A stretch of 57,953 nucleotides of DNA from Oscillospiraceae bacterium (GTDB taxonomy: Bacteria; Bacillota; Clostridia; Oscillospirales; Oscillospiraceae). The notes under the pieces are model-generated. The model was given only the letters and a program-made list of their open reading frames with translations, did no database searches and was not told where the DNA came from. The first letter of the stretch is position 1; each line of letters opens with the position of its first letter. The translations under genes were made by a program, and so were the position numbers. The stretch spans positions 1 through 57,953 of the forward strand of contig WRBE01000009.1 in NCBI GenBank assembly GCA_009779845.1, given 5' to 3'. This document shows positions 43,109 through 52,920 of the stretch, piece by piece.

Positions 43109-43467
43109 GTCGGCACGGTCTCTTGACCTTAACCCAGACCTAACTCTCTTGACCCTATGCGTTCCATTCATGAGCGCATTTCAATAGTATATCAATCTGG
43201 CGGCAAAAAACGCCCTTCTAGGTTCCGAGGCAACCGGACTTCTGGTAGGTGACTCCTGTCGCCAACACAAAGTATAACATGAAAACGGTCTCTACCTTTG
43301 CCCTTGACCTTAGCGGGTACATAGGGGCGCAGCCCCTGTGTTGACTTTTTGCTTCTTTTTGTTCAACAACAAAAAGAAGGCCCGTCCGGCAGGACAAAAG
43401 CCCTCGGCATCCGCCGAGACAAAATCGGCGGACACGCCGAACAAAGAAAGCCAAAGGCCAACAACAC
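43109..43467 (-). repeat. Dispersed structured repeat, copy C
   Basis: Inverted relative to copies A and B, with the same landmarks in order on the minus strand. Its beginning faces aspS, exactly as copy A faces pheS. The central part between the GC-rich core and the end has diverged. Confidence 0.82.
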
Positions 43468-43501
43468 ATAGACAAACAATCAATCAAAAGAGGTAACCCA
43501 A

Positions 43502-45292
43502 ATGCAAACAAAAACAACCCTAAAACGAACCCACTACTGCGGCACCCCCCGCCCAACCCAAATCGGCGAAACCCTCACCGTCTGCGGCTGGGCCCAGCGC
43601 CAGCGTGACCTCGGCGGTCTCATCTTCATTGACCTCCGGGATCGCAGCGGCATCTTGCAACTGGCCTTTGATGACGAAACCGACCGGGCGATATTTGAGC
43701 AAGCCGCTACCGTGCGGTCAGAATTCGTGCTGGCCGCAAAAGGCATCCTGCGAGAGCGGTCATCCAAGAACATGGACATCCCCACCGGCGAGGTAGAGCT
43801 TGCCGTGGCCCAACTCCGCATTCTGGCCCAATCAGAGACGCCGCCCTTCGAGATCATCGAGGACGTGAAAGCGGGGGAGGCCCTGCGCCTCAAACACCGC
43901 TACCTTGACCTGCGCCGCCCGGACTTACAGCGGAACATCCTGCTCCGCCACCGGGTGACGAAGGTGACAAGAGACTATTTCCACGAGCAGGGGTTTATTG
44001 AGATTGAGACCCCCATGCTTATCCGTTCCACCCCGGAAGGGGCGCGGGATTTTCTGGTACCGTCCCGTATCACACCGGGTAGCTTTTATGCGTTGCCCCA
44101 GTCGCCGCAGCTCTACAAGCAACTCTCCATGGTGGCGGGGTTTGACCGGTATTTTCAACTGGCCCGATGCTTCCGGGATGAAGATTTGCGGGCGGATCGC
44201 CAGCCGGAATTTACGCAAATCGACCTAGAGATGAGCTTTGTGGATGTAGAAGACGTTCTCGGTTGTGTGGAAGGTTATATGGCCCGGGTATTCCGAGAGA
44301 TTTTGGGGCGTGAGTTGACCCTGCCGTTCCGCCGTTTGACCTATGCCGATTCCATTGCCAAATACGGGACGGACAAGCCAGATTTACGGTACGGCATGGA
44401 GATTTGCGACCTCACCGACACAGTGAAAGGCTCTGAGTTCGGCGTGTTCACCGGTGCAATCGGGGCCGGGGGCAGTGTCCGTGGCATCGTGGCGAAAAAC
44501 GCGGTGGATACCCTGTCTCGGAAAGAAATCGACAAGCTGATAGAGTTCATCCGTGGTATTGGCGGCAAGGGTATCGCTTGGGCACGCCTGACGGCGGATG
44601 GGTTGACGTCATCCTTTGCCAAGTTCATGACGGAAGAAGAAATGACCAATATCTGCAAAGTGTCCGGCGCAGAGACCGGGGACGTGATATTGCTTATTGC
44701 CGATGGATCCAACAACGCAGTTCTCAGCCAACTAGGGCTTTTGCGGGTGGAAGTGGCCAAACGGTTGGGGTTGTCAGAAGACAGCCGGATGGAGCCTTTC
44801 TGGGTGGTGGATTTCCCCTATTTCACGCAAAACGAAGAAACCGGCGAGTACGAGCCCATGCACCACGCCTTTACCGCACCGACAGAGGAGAGTGCGGGCC
44901 ACTTAGAAACCAATCAGGGCCAAGTGCTGGCGCAAGCGTATGATTTGGTGTTAAATGGAATAGAGTTGGCTTCCGGCTCCATTCGGATTACTGACCCCGC
45001 CTTGCAACAGCGGATTTTTGATATCCTGGGTCTCACCCCGGAAGAGAGCCGGCAGAAGTTTGGGTTTTTACTAGATGCCTTCCAATACGGGCCACCGCCC
45101 CACGGCGGCATGGCGCTGGGGCTAGACCGTCTCGTGATGCTATTAGTCGGAGCCGAGAGTCTGCGGGACGTGATTGCGTTCCCGAAACTCAAAGATGCCT
45201 CCGAGGCCATGACCGCCTGTCCCGACCGGGTAGAGGCGGCCCATTTAGACGAGTTGGGCCTAGCCGTGACCGTGGAGGACGACCCAAAGTGA
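43502..45292 (+). CDS. aspS: Aspartate-tRNA ligase
   Basis: A 596-residue class II synthetase of the bacterial type. Domains: OB-fold anticodon domain (VCGWAQRQRDLGGLIFIDLRDRSGILQL), motif 1 near IEIETPML, motif 2 FQLARCFRDEDLRADRQPEFTQIDLEMSF, the bacterial GAD insert (about residues 285-410) and motif 3 GMALGLDRLVMLLVG. AGAGG precedes the ATG. The next gene overlaps its stop. Confidence 0.97.
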   Translation: MQTKTTLKRTHYCGTPRPTQIGETLTVCGWAQRQRDLGGLIFIDLRDRSGILQLAFDDETDRAIFEQAATVRSEFVLAAKGILRERSSKNMDIPTGEVELAVAQLRILAQSETPPFEIIEDVKAGEALRLKHRYLDLRRPDLQRNILLRHRVTKVTRDYFHEQGFIEIETPMLIRSTPEGARDFLVPSRITPGSFYALPQSPQLYKQLSMVAGFDRYFQLARCFRDEDLRADRQPEFTQIDLEMSFVDVEDVLGCVEGYMARVFREILGRELTLPFRRLTYADSIAKYGTDKPDLRYGMEICDLTDTVKGSEFGVFTGAIGAGGSVRGIVAKNAVDTLSRKEIDKLIEFIRGIGGKGIAWARLTADGLTSSFAKFMTEEEMTNICKVSGAETGDVILLIADGSNNAVLSQLGLLRVEVAKRLGLSEDSRMEPFWVVDFPYFTQNEETGEYEPMHHAFTAPTEESAGHLETNQGQVLAQAYDLVLNGIELASGSIRITDPALQQRIFDILGLTPEESRQKFGFLLDAFQYGPPPHGGMALGLDRLVMLLVGAESLRDVIAFPKLKDASEAMTACPDRVEAAHLDELGLAVTVEDDPK

Positions 45293-45960
45293 CCCTCACG
45301 CCAATTGCTCATATCCGCAGTGAGTTTCCCACCAAATTCGGCGTCCCCCGCCAAAGCGGGGTGGTGCCGGAACTTACTGCCACGGTGGTGTTCGAGCCGG
45401 AGTATCGAGTACGAGACGCCCTGCGGGGATTAGAGGGGTTTAGTCACCTTTGGCTGATTTGGGGGTTTTCCGGGATTCGGCAAGAAACATGGTCGCCCAC
45501 GGTGCGGCCGCCCCGCCTAGGCGGTAATGCGCGGCTAGGCGTATTTGCCACCCGCTCGACCCATCGCCCCAACCCCTTGGGACTGTCCGCTGTAGAGATT
45601 GCGACCGTGGCGGAGGATGCGATGCTCGGCCCAATTATCCACGTCCGGGGTGCTGACCTCATGGACGGTACACCCATTTATGATATCAAGCCCTACTTGC
45701 CCTATGCCGACTCAATCCCCGAAGCTACCGGCGGATTTGCCGCAGCAGGGAAGGGGAGCACCCTTGCGGTGGAAGACCCAAAGGGCTTGTTGGCCCGGCT
45801 TCCGGTCGAGCGGCGGGAAGCATTGGCGGCAGTCCTCGCCCTAGACCCACGGCCCGGCTATGTCCGAGACCCGGAGCGGGTACATGGTTTTTTGTTCGCC
45901 GGGTTTGATGTACGGTTTCGGGTGGCAGAAGATGTGCTTACCATTGTAGAGATTGATTAA
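45289..45960 (+). CDS. trmO: tRNA methyltransferase TrmO (TsaA family)
   Basis: A 223-residue protein: PIAHIRSEFPTKFGVPRQSG, FSHLWLIWGFS, LGVFATRSTHRPNPLGLSAVEI and the conserved DLMDGTPIYDIKPYLPYAD. TrmO methylates N6-threonylcarbamoyladenosine 37 of certain tRNAs. A C-terminal domain completes the E. coli-type length. The GTG start overlaps the aspS stop by four bases. Confidence 0.94.
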   Translation: MTLTPIAHIRSEFPTKFGVPRQSGVVPELTATVVFEPEYRVRDALRGLEGFSHLWLIWGFSGIRQETWSPTVRPPRLGGNARLGVFATRSTHRPNPLGLSAVEIATVAEDAMLGPIIHVRGADLMDGTPIYDIKPYLPYADSIPEATGGFAAAGKGSTLAVEDPKGLLARLPVERREALAAVLALDPRPGYVRDPERVHGFLFAGFDVRFRVAEDVLTIVEID

Positions 45961-45991
45961 GCCCGGTCTATGAGAATAGGCCGGGCTTTTT
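45959..45991 (+). terminator. Terminator after trmO
   Basis: AAGCCCGG and CCGGGCTTTTT pair right after the stop codon. Confidence 0.9.
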
Positions 45992-46063
45992 GTAGGGAGT
46001 TTGAAGAAACCCCCTAAGGGGCGATTATCAATCTCCCGACCCTCGACTGTTTTGAAAAACATC

Positions 46064-46096
46064 TTGACAGTTATGTTATCAATATGATAATATAAC
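46064..46096 (+). promoter_or_regulatory. Promoter with operator for the hydrolase-regulator pair
   Basis: A perfect -35 TTGACA is followed by an 11-bp inverted repeat, GTTATGTTATC / GATAATATAAC (46070-46096, 10 of 11 paired), spanning the spacer and the TAATAT -10 (18 bp). A repressor bound here would block the promoter. Confidence 0.72.
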
Positions 46097-46138
46097 TGCA
46101 TTGATAATGTCGTTATAAAAAATCGGAGGTAGGGTGTC

Positions 46139-47065
46139 ATGATAACAGAAAAAATTACACTAGGTAACGAATATCCGCTGGATGGATTGTTGACGATCCC
46201 TGATACGGGGAATGGGCTGTATCCTGCGGTGGTGTTGGTACACGGCTCAGGGTCAAGCAATATGGATGAAAAAATTCATGGCATCCGTCCGTTTAAAGAT
46301 ATAGCGGAGGGCTTGGCAAAACTTGGGATAGCCGCCATTCGGTATGACAAGAGAAGCTATACCCATGGGAAAAAGCTTCTGAAAGCGATGGGGGACAGCT
46401 TCACAGTCAAAGAGGAGACGATAGAAGATGCCGTATTTGCGGCGGATTTATTGAGAAAAGACAGCCGGATCAATCCCGACAAGATTTATATAGCCGGCCA
46501 CAGCTTAGGTGGTATGCTGGCCCCTCGTATTGACGCAGAAGGTGGGAATTTTGCCGGTCTGATTATTCTGGCCGGTTCACCCCGGAAACTAGAGGAAATC
46601 ATGAAAGAGCAGCAAGCGGAGTTTTTACAATCAGCCAAAGGTATTGTGAAATGGATTGCTGGCAAACAAATTAAGAAAATCGCAACGAAACTGGACAGCA
46701 TATATGACTTGAGTGATGAAGCGGCAAAGAAGGTTCCATTTGCCGGAGGCACAACCTTGTATTACCTGAAGGAAATGGGCATGAAGACCAGTGAAGAATA
46801 TCTCAAAGATTCCACAAAACCGATTCTTGTGATGCATGGCGATAAGGATTTGCAAGTGCTTACAGATCAAGACTTTGAGGGTTACAAAGCGATTTTACAA
46901 AACCATCCTGATGCGACGTTCAAGTTCTATCCGAATTTGAATCACTGCTTCATGCCCGCAATCTATCATGACATTAGCAAGTTGATGAAGGAATACAAGT
47001 TAGAGAGGCATGTAGAAGATTATGTCATCGCCGATATGGCAGAATGGATACACGCACATGCATGA
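46139..47065 (+). CDS. Alpha/beta hydrolase
   Basis: A 308-residue protein. The oxyanion region is LVHGSGSSNMDE, the nucleophile elbow AGHSLGGML, the acid is in VMHGDKDLQV and the histidine in LNHCFMP. It resembles clostridial dienelactone-hydrolase/esterase-like proteins. Codon use is more AT-rich than aspS. GGAGG precedes the ATG. The regulator gene that follows overlaps its stop, so the hydrolase is probably the regulated product. Confidence 0.9.
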   Translation: MITEKITLGNEYPLDGLLTIPDTGNGLYPAVVLVHGSGSSNMDEKIHGIRPFKDIAEGLAKLGIAAIRYDKRSYTHGKKLLKAMGDSFTVKEETIEDAVFAADLLRKDSRINPDKIYIAGHSLGGMLAPRIDAEGGNFAGLIILAGSPRKLEEIMKEQQAEFLQSAKGIVKWIAGKQIKKIATKLDSIYDLSDEAAKKVPFAGGTTLYYLKEMGMKTSEEYLKDSTKPILVMHGDKDLQVLTDQDFEGYKAILQNHPDATFKFYPNLNHCFMPAIYHDISKLMKEYKLERHVEDYVIADMAEWIHAHA

Positions 47066-47597
47066 TAAGTTGGTGGAATGCCTGACAAATCCCATTAAAA
47101 ACAAGCTTCTGCTGGAAACCATCCATCAAGGCCGAACCACTGCGAAGGCTCTGGCAGAAAAGAACAAGAGCATCCCGCAAGCCACGCTGTATCGGTATCT
47201 GAAAAAAATGGTTTCCGATGGAGTTTTGAAAGTTGTCGAAGAGCGGAAGGTTAGAAATGTCACAGAAAAAATCTATGCCCCGGCGATTGATGTGCAGGCT
47301 GATTTGGAACGGCTGATTGCCGAGAACTCTGGTGAGGCGTATCTTGGCTTGTTTCAGCAGTTTACCATAGGATTATTAAATGAATTTAAGACGTACGCCG
47401 AGCGGGAAGGCATTGATCTATTAAATGATGGGTCAGGGTTTCGGGTACGGCCCTTTTATGCGACCCTTGACGAATTGAAAGAGCTGGCCGAGAAAATCCA
47501 TGAATTGATTCGACCGTATGCGGAGCATGAAATGACTTCTGCCAGAAAAGCACGATCGGTGGCAATCATATTTACCCCACCGACAGCAGAGTCATGA
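47058..47597 (+). CDS. Winged-helix transcriptional regulator (ArsR/HTH_20-like)
   Basis: A 179-residue protein. Residues 1-70 form a winged helix (LTNPIKNKLLLETIHQGRTTAKALAEKNKSIPQATLYRYLKKMVSDGVLKVVEERKV). The C-terminal half is helical and probably dimerises or binds a ligand. It overlaps the hydrolase stop and lacks a strong ribosome site, which suggests coupling. It likely binds the dyad at 46070-46096. Confidence 0.85.
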   Translation: MHDKLVECLTNPIKNKLLLETIHQGRTTAKALAEKNKSIPQATLYRYLKKMVSDGVLKVVEERKVRNVTEKIYAPAIDVQADLERLIAENSGEAYLGLFQQFTIGLLNEFKTYAEREGIDLLNDGSGFRVRPFYATLDELKELAEKIHELIRPYAEHEMTSARKARSVAIIFTPPTAES

Positions 47598-47625
47598 TGC
47601 GAGGGTAGGGAAATTAGAGTAAGTA

Positions 47626-47665
47626 ACAGATAACGCCGCACCTGTACAGGTGCGGCGTTATCTGT
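47626..47665. terminator. 40-nt perfect palindrome, probable terminator
   Basis: ACAGATAACGCCGCACCTGT is followed by its exact complement, with no spacer. As RNA it would form a long stem with a small loop. It separates the hydrolase operon from spoIIE. Confidence 0.7.
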
Positions 47666-47853
47666 CGCCCCTACGAAAGGCAAGAGAAACGAGTACGCAA
47701 AAACCTAGCCCAAAGCCGCCCAAACCCCCATTCCCCCCAATTCCCCATCCAAAAAACCAAAAAATCCCCAGCGGAGAGCGACACGCTCCCTCTAGGAACC
47801 TAGAGTATACTGAATAAAAAAGTAAGGGGACAAGCCCGAAGAGGGGGAGTATC

Positions 47854-50205
47854 ATGGAATCCATACGAGAACGATTGGGGCGTTGGGGCAGTGACCTGAC
47901 GGTAAAAGGTGAAATGGCGTGGCGGCGGCCGGAACTGCTGCGGGCGGCAGAGTGCCTGTTACGCTTTCTCTTGGCTGTGGGGCTGTCACGGGCGGAGGTG
48001 TTCGGGGGTTTTACCCCATTCGGGGTGGCGGTTGTGGCTGTCTCCGGGGCGGGGATTACGGGGTTTGTGGCCTTTTTGGGCGTGGTGCTGGGGGCGTATC
48101 TGGGCGGCGATTTCCTGTTTGGGCTCAAATACATATCCATGGCTGTGCTGGTCTATGCCGCAAACTTTGTGCTCCATGACCTGAAATTCTACAGCAAGAC
48201 ATGGTTCCGCCCGGCCATCGCCGCTGCCATGGCTGCCGCTGTGGGCTCTATCTACGCCTTAGATGCGGGATGGACCATAAACGCCACCGTGTTCTTCGTC
48301 ACAGAAACCGTCTTAGTGGGTGGGGCCGCTTATTTCTTTCAAATCGCTTTAGATAGCTGGCGGAACCCGGAAGTCAATTATGAAGCGGGGCTAAAACGAA
48401 CCGTCAGTGTCTTACTCCTTCTTGGGACATGCCTGATTGCGCTGGTACACTGGACCCTACCTGCGGAAATATCAGTGGGACGGTTGTTGGCGGTGTTTTT
48501 GGTCATGTGTACGGCCTATAAATGCGGTGCAGGTTCCGGTGCCTCCGCCGGGGCGGCCTTGGGTATCGCCATGGATGCGGGGCTGGAGGGTACACCGTTT
48601 TTCTCTATGGCCTACGCCTTTTCCGGCCTACTGTCCGGCCTGTTTGGTCGTCATGGGAAATTGTTGTTTCTCGTGAGTTTCGTACTGGCAAATGGCATCA
48701 CCGTGCTCTGGAACTTAGACGTCGATGCCCCGATTGCGGCATTGTACGAAGTGTTTATCGTCTCTATGGCCTTTTTACTGTTGCCTAGCGGCGTGATTGG
48801 GAAGTTTGCCATCGACCTGACAGAACCGATGGTGGACTATACCGGTGACCGGGCCAGAAGCCGCATTCGTGGACGGCTGGGGCGGTTAGGGGCGGCCTTC
48901 GGGACGCTCTATGAAAGCCTTGCGATCCCGCAGGTTCACTACGCCAATGACAACGACATTGCCACCGTGTTCGACCGTGCCGCCGAGGTCTGCTGCCGCA
49001 GCTGTGCCCGCTCTGCCACCTGTTGGCAGACGGAGTATGAGACCACCTTAAACGCAATGAACAATGCCACCGGCCCCATGATGGAGCGGGGCCAACTGCA
49101 AGAAGCGGATTTTCCGGAGCATTTCCGAGAGGTGTGCAAGCACCTAGAACGCTATATTGACCTAGTCAACGGCGAGTTAAAAGCCCTGCTCTTGCGGCGG
49201 CAGTTCAGTGCCCGGCTCCGAGAGCTTCGGGGTACGATGGTCACCCAATACGCCGACATGGGGCAGATATTGGCAGAACTTTCGGCAGAAATGGCCCACG
49301 AGCCACGGCGAGAGCCCTTGCAAGAGCGTAAACTCCGGCGATATCTGCAAAGCATTGATCTAGAGGCCCAAACAGCGGTGTTCCGGGATCGAAGAGGCCG
49401 CCTCCACGCCGAGATGACAGGGGTTAATCTGCGGCCTTTAGCGAGAGACCAAGATGGTCTGGAAAAACTTTCCGCTGTGTTGGGTGTGCGCTTGACCCGG
49501 AAAGAGTCGCCTGTCGGTCGGGCGCACATGGCTGTCATGGAGGCTGAACCCTTTGCGGCGGCGGTGGGCATTGCCTCGGTGCGCCGCCGGGGCCAAGCGG
49601 TCAGCGGCGACCGAGGGACATACTTTAAAACCGAGGACGGTACCCTTTGGGTCATCCTCACCGACGGCATGGGCACAGGGCCGGAGGCCGCCCGGGAAAG
49701 TCAGCATGTCAGTATCATTTTGGAGCGATTCCTCCAAGCGGGGATAGGGCCGGAGGCTGCCTTGAAGCTCTTAGAGGGCGCGCTCTCCGCTCGACCGGGA
49801 GACGAGCCGGGCTTTGCCTCAGTGGATTTGTTTGGCCTCAGTCTGTTTACCGGCGAGATGCAGTTGCACAAATACGGTGCCGCCCCCACCTATCTAAAGC
49901 GGGGCAATCAGGTACGGGCCATCCACAGCGCAAGGTTAGCGGCGGGCCTTACGCCCGGCGGCAGGGATCTGGGGGGCGGCACGGATCAAACAGTCCGGCA
50001 ACTGGCCCCCGGCAGTTTTGTAGTGCTGGTCACTGACGGTGTGCTGATGGACGAGGACGATATGTGGTTCACAGAGAAAATCGCCGGCTATGCAGGCAGT
50101 GAGGCCAAAGAGTTGGCCCGAGAACTGTTAGAAGCAGCCATCGCCCGCACTGGGCATGAGGATGATAAAACCGTGTTGGCGGTGTGGTTGGAAGAGCGGG
50201 GGTAG
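47854..50205 (+). CDS. spoIIE: Stage II sporulation protein E
   Basis: A 783-residue membrane-bound serine phosphatase that dephosphorylates SpoIIAA and so activates sigma-F in the forespore. About ten membrane segments fill residues 30-320. A helical regulatory region with C-x2-C-x5-C cysteines (CCRSCARSATCW) follows. The PP2C domain occupies about 565-783, with ILTDGMGTGPEA near residue 605 and VLVTDGVLMDEDD near 730. GGGGGAG precedes the ATG. I did not find a clear Spo0A box. Confidence 0.96.
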   Translation: MESIRERLGRWGSDLTVKGEMAWRRPELLRAAECLLRFLLAVGLSRAEVFGGFTPFGVAVVAVSGAGITGFVAFLGVVLGAYLGGDFLFGLKYISMAVLVYAANFVLHDLKFYSKTWFRPAIAAAMAAAVGSIYALDAGWTINATVFFVTETVLVGGAAYFFQIALDSWRNPEVNYEAGLKRTVSVLLLLGTCLIALVHWTLPAEISVGRLLAVFLVMCTAYKCGAGSGASAGAALGIAMDAGLEGTPFFSMAYAFSGLLSGLFGRHGKLLFLVSFVLANGITVLWNLDVDAPIAALYEVFIVSMAFLLLPSGVIGKFAIDLTEPMVDYTGDRARSRIRGRLGRLGAAFGTLYESLAIPQVHYANDNDIATVFDRAAEVCCRSCARSATCWQTEYETTLNAMNNATGPMMERGQLQEADFPEHFREVCKHLERYIDLVNGELKALLLRRQFSARLRELRGTMVTQYADMGQILAELSAEMAHEPRREPLQERKLRRYLQSIDLEAQTAVFRDRRGRLHAEMTGVNLRPLARDQDGLEKLSAVLGVRLTRKESPVGRAHMAVMEAEPFAAAVGIASVRRRGQAVSGDRGTYFKTEDGTLWVILTDGMGTGPEAARESQHVSIILERFLQAGIGPEAALKLLEGALSARPGDEPGFASVDLFGLSLFTGEMQLHKYGAAPTYLKRGNQVRAIHSARLAAGLTPGGRDLGGGTDQTVRQLAPGSFVVLVTDGVLMDEDDMWFTEKIAGYAGSEAKELARELLEAAIARTGHEDDKTVLAVWLEERG

Positions 50206-50237
50206 TGGCAATTGTCTAACCTTGCGACCAGTGCGCC

Positions 50238-52208
50238 CTACTTATCCCCACGCAACTGAATAATCTTATCTCGCAACAGTGCCGCAACCTCGAATTCCAG
50301 CATTTTAGAAGCTTCTTTCATCTCTTTCTCCAAGCGGGCAATCAGCTTATCCCGCTCTTTTTGGGTCAGCTTCATTCCTTTCCCGTCCGCCGCCTTGGCA
50401 TCAGCGATATCGCCGGAGATTTCGAGAATATCCCGGACACTTTTGGTTACAGTCTTGGGCGTGATACCGTGGGCTTCGTTGTGGGCGATTTGCAGTTTGC
50501 GGCGGCGTTCGGTTTCAGCCATGGCCCGCTCCATTGAGCCGGTGATGCGGTCGGCATAGAGGATAACCATACCCTCAGCGTTTCGGGCGGCCCGGCCGAT
50601 GGTTTGAATCAAGCTGGTTTCCGAGCGCAAAAAGCCCTCTTTGTCTGCATCCAAGATGGCGACCAAGGACACTTCCGGCAAGTCTAGCCCCTCTCGGAGC
50701 AGGTTAATACCGATTAGCACATCAAAATAACCCAGACGGAGGTCGCGGACAATCTCCATCCGCTCCAAGGTGGTAATGTCGTGGTGCATGTAGCGGACTT
50801 TGAGACCGGCGTTTGTGAAATAGGCGGTCAGGTCTTCCGCCATCTTTTTGGTGAGGGTGGTGACGAGGGTTCGCTCTTTTTTCTCAATCCTAGTGTGAAT
50901 TTCTGCCATGAGGTCGTCAATTTGCCCTTGGACGGGGCGGATGAAGACCTCCGGGTCAATCAGCCCTGTGGGGCGGATGATTTGCTCGACAATCTGACCG
51001 GAGCGTTCTCGCTCGTAGTCGCCGGGCGTGGCGGACACGTAGACAAAGCGGTGAACCCGTTGGTTAAATTCCTCGAAATTCAAGGGCCGATTATCAAAGG
51101 CCGAGGGCAGCCGAAACCCGTGCCCAACCAAGGACTCTTTCCGTGCTCGGTCACCGGCGTACATGCCCCGGACTTGGGGCAAGGTTACATGGCTTTCGTC
51201 AATGAACATGACAAAATCATTGGGAAAATAGTCGAGCAACGTATACGGCGGCGAACCGGGAGGGCGGCCGCTGATGATGCGGGAATAGTTCTCGATACCA
51301 TTACAATAGCCTAATTCTTGCATCATCTCCACGTCATACATGGTGCGCTGGGCGATGCGTTGGGCCTCAATCAGTTTTTCTTCGGATTTGAACAAGGCCA
51401 CTTGAGCGTCACACTCGTCCCGAATGATGTGAATGGCTTGCTCCATCTTGTCAGAGCTGGTGACGTAGTGAGATGCGGGGTAGATGGCCAGGTGATCCAG
51501 TCGTTTGATGGGGTCACCTGTGACAATATTAATGGTACTGATGCGGTCAATCTCGTTGCCGAAAAATTCCACACGATACGCATAGTTCTGGGCGTAGGCG
51601 GGGAAGAGCTCCACCGTGTCGCCCCGGACACGGAACATGTTGCGGTCAAAGGCCATGTCGTTTCGCTCGTAGCGGATTTCTACCAGTTTTTTTAACAGCT
51701 CGTCCCGCTCCCGCTTCTGACCCACCCGAAGAGAGACGACCATGTTGGCGTAGTCCACCGGGTCACCCAGACCATAGATACACGACACCGAGGCCACCAC
51801 CACCACGTCCCGCCGCTCGAATAGGGCGGAGGTGGCGCTGTGGCGCAGGCGCTCAATCTCGTCGTTGATGGTGGCTTCTTTTTCGATAAAGGTGTCCGTG
51901 TGGGCGATATACGCCTCCGGCTGGTAATAGTCGTAGTAGGACACGAAATATTCCACGGCGTTGTCCGGGAAAAATTCCTTAAACTCGCTACAAAGCTGGG
52001 CGGCGAGGATTTTATTATGAGCCAACACCAAGGCGGGCCGTTGCAGTTGCTCGATGACTTTGGCCATGGTGTAGGTTTTCCCGCTGCCTGTGACCCCCAG
52101 CAGGGTTTGTTCGGTCAGGCCCAGTTCTATCCCTTGGGCCAGTTTTTCGATGGCCGCCGGTTGGTCTCCGGCGGGGGAGTATTCGCTAATGACTTTGAGT
52201 GGTGGCAT
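50238..52208 (-). CDS. uvrB: Excinuclease ABC subunit B
   Basis: A 656-residue DNA-repair helicase of normal length. Walker A is [14 protein letters not shown], the beta-hairpin region around [24 protein letters not shown]-like [11 protein letters not shown], motif [11 protein letters not shown], and a C-terminal UVR domain ([26 protein letters not shown]) that contacts UvrC. It loads onto damaged DNA with UvrA. It heads no obvious operon of its own and lies 10 bases after radC. Confidence 0.97.
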   Translation of the reverse strand: MPPLKVISEYSPAGDQPAAIEKLAQGIELGLTEQTLLGVTGSGKTYTMAKVIEQLQRPALVLAHNKILAAQLCSEFKEFFPDNAVEYFVSYYDYYQPEAYIAHTDTFIEKEATINDEIERLRHSATSALFERRDVVVVASVSCIYGLGDPVDYANMVVSLRVGQKRERDELLKKLVEIRYERNDMAFDRNMFRVRGDTVELFPAYAQNYAYRVEFFGNEIDRISTINIVTGDPIKRLDHLAIYPASHYVTSSDKMEQAIHIIRDECDAQVALFKSEEKLIEAQRIAQRTMYDVEMMQELGYCNGIENYSRIISGRPPGSPPYTLLDYFPNDFVMFIDESHVTLPQVRGMYAGDRARKESLVGHGFRLPSAFDNRPLNFEEFNQRVHRFVYVSATPGDYERERSGQIVEQIIRPTGLIDPEVFIRPVQGQIDDLMAEIHTRIEKKERTLVTTLTKKMAEDLTAYFTNAGLKVRYMHHDITTLERMEIVRDLRLGYFDVLIGINLLREGLDLPEVSLVAILDADKEGFLRSETSLIQTIGRAARNAEGMVILYADRITGSMERAMAETERRRKLQIAHNEAHGITPKTVTKSVRDILEISGDIADAKAADGKGMKLTQKERDKLIARLEKEMKEASKMLEFEVAALLRDKIIQLRGDK

Positions 52209-52218
52209 GGCTACTCCT

Positions 52219-52920
52219 TTACGTAAGACCTAATTGTCGTTCAATTTTCACTAAGTGCCCACTGTCCCGCAGGGAGACAAAATCGTCCCCCGCTACGATG
52301 ATATGGTCGGCCAGACGGATAGAAAGGGGGGCCAGGGCTGTCATGAACTGTTCCGTGGTGGTAATATCCGTCATGTTGGGCAGGGCCAAGCCGCTGGGGT
52401 GGTTGTGGGATAAGACCACATAGACGGCCTTGCGTTTTAAGGCAATCTCCACCGCCCGGCGGATGCTGAAATTGATGGCGTTGACAGAGCCTTGAGCCAA
52501 TTTTTCCCGGTGCAGCACTTTTAAGCCTCCGTCCAGACAAACCAAGTACACCGCCTCGTCCGTGAGCCCGTGGAACAAAGGCAAGACATATTGCCCCATG
52601 CGCTCAGTGGTGTCTAGGATGCGCTCTGCTTTCCCTTTATCTAGTTGATACCGCCGCCCCAGCTCTGTGACCAGCCGGATTAAACACGCCGAAACCTCGC
52701 CCACGCCTTTGACTTCGGATAAGTCTTGGGGCGATGCCTCTAGTACGGCAGACAGGGAACCGAAATGGCGCATGAGTCCGTGGGCCGTGGGATTCACGTC
52801 CCCTTGGCGCATGGCAAAAAACAAGAGCAATTCCAACACCTGATGGTCGGCGAAAGAGTCTAGGCCGTGCTCTAAAAACTGTGTCCGCAACCGTTCACGG
52901 TGGCCGCTGTGGATGCTCAT
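52219..52920 (-). CDS. radC: RadC-family JAB-domain protein
   Basis: A 233-residue protein. A helix-hairpin-helix segment ([21 protein letters not shown]) precedes the MPN/JAB metalloprotease-like domain with [16 protein letters not shown], where the histidines and the later aspartate would bind zinc. The ATG at 52920 overlaps the pyrE stop (ATGA). The repair role once assigned to RadC is doubtful. Confidence 0.93.
   Translation of the reverse strand: MSIHSGHRERLRTQFLEHGLDSFADHQVLELLLFFAMRQGDVNPTAHGLMRHFGSLSAVLEASPQDLSEVKGVGEVSACLIRLVTELGRRYQLDKGKAERILDTTERMGQYVLPLFHGLTDEAVYLVCLDGGLKVLHREKLAQGSVNAINFSIRRAVEIALKRKAVYVVLSHNHPSGLALPNMTDITTTEQFMTALAPLSIRLADHIIVAGDDFVSLRDSGHLVKIERQLGLT

Noticed and set aside
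47626-47665. The 40-nt perfect palindrome as a recombination or replication site
   Set aside because: Its position between two transcription units fits a terminator better, and no recombinase or repeated copies are nearby.
49152-49676. 174-codon frame antisense to spoIIE
   Set aside because: An arginine/serine-rich shadow of a high-GC gene with no supporting features.
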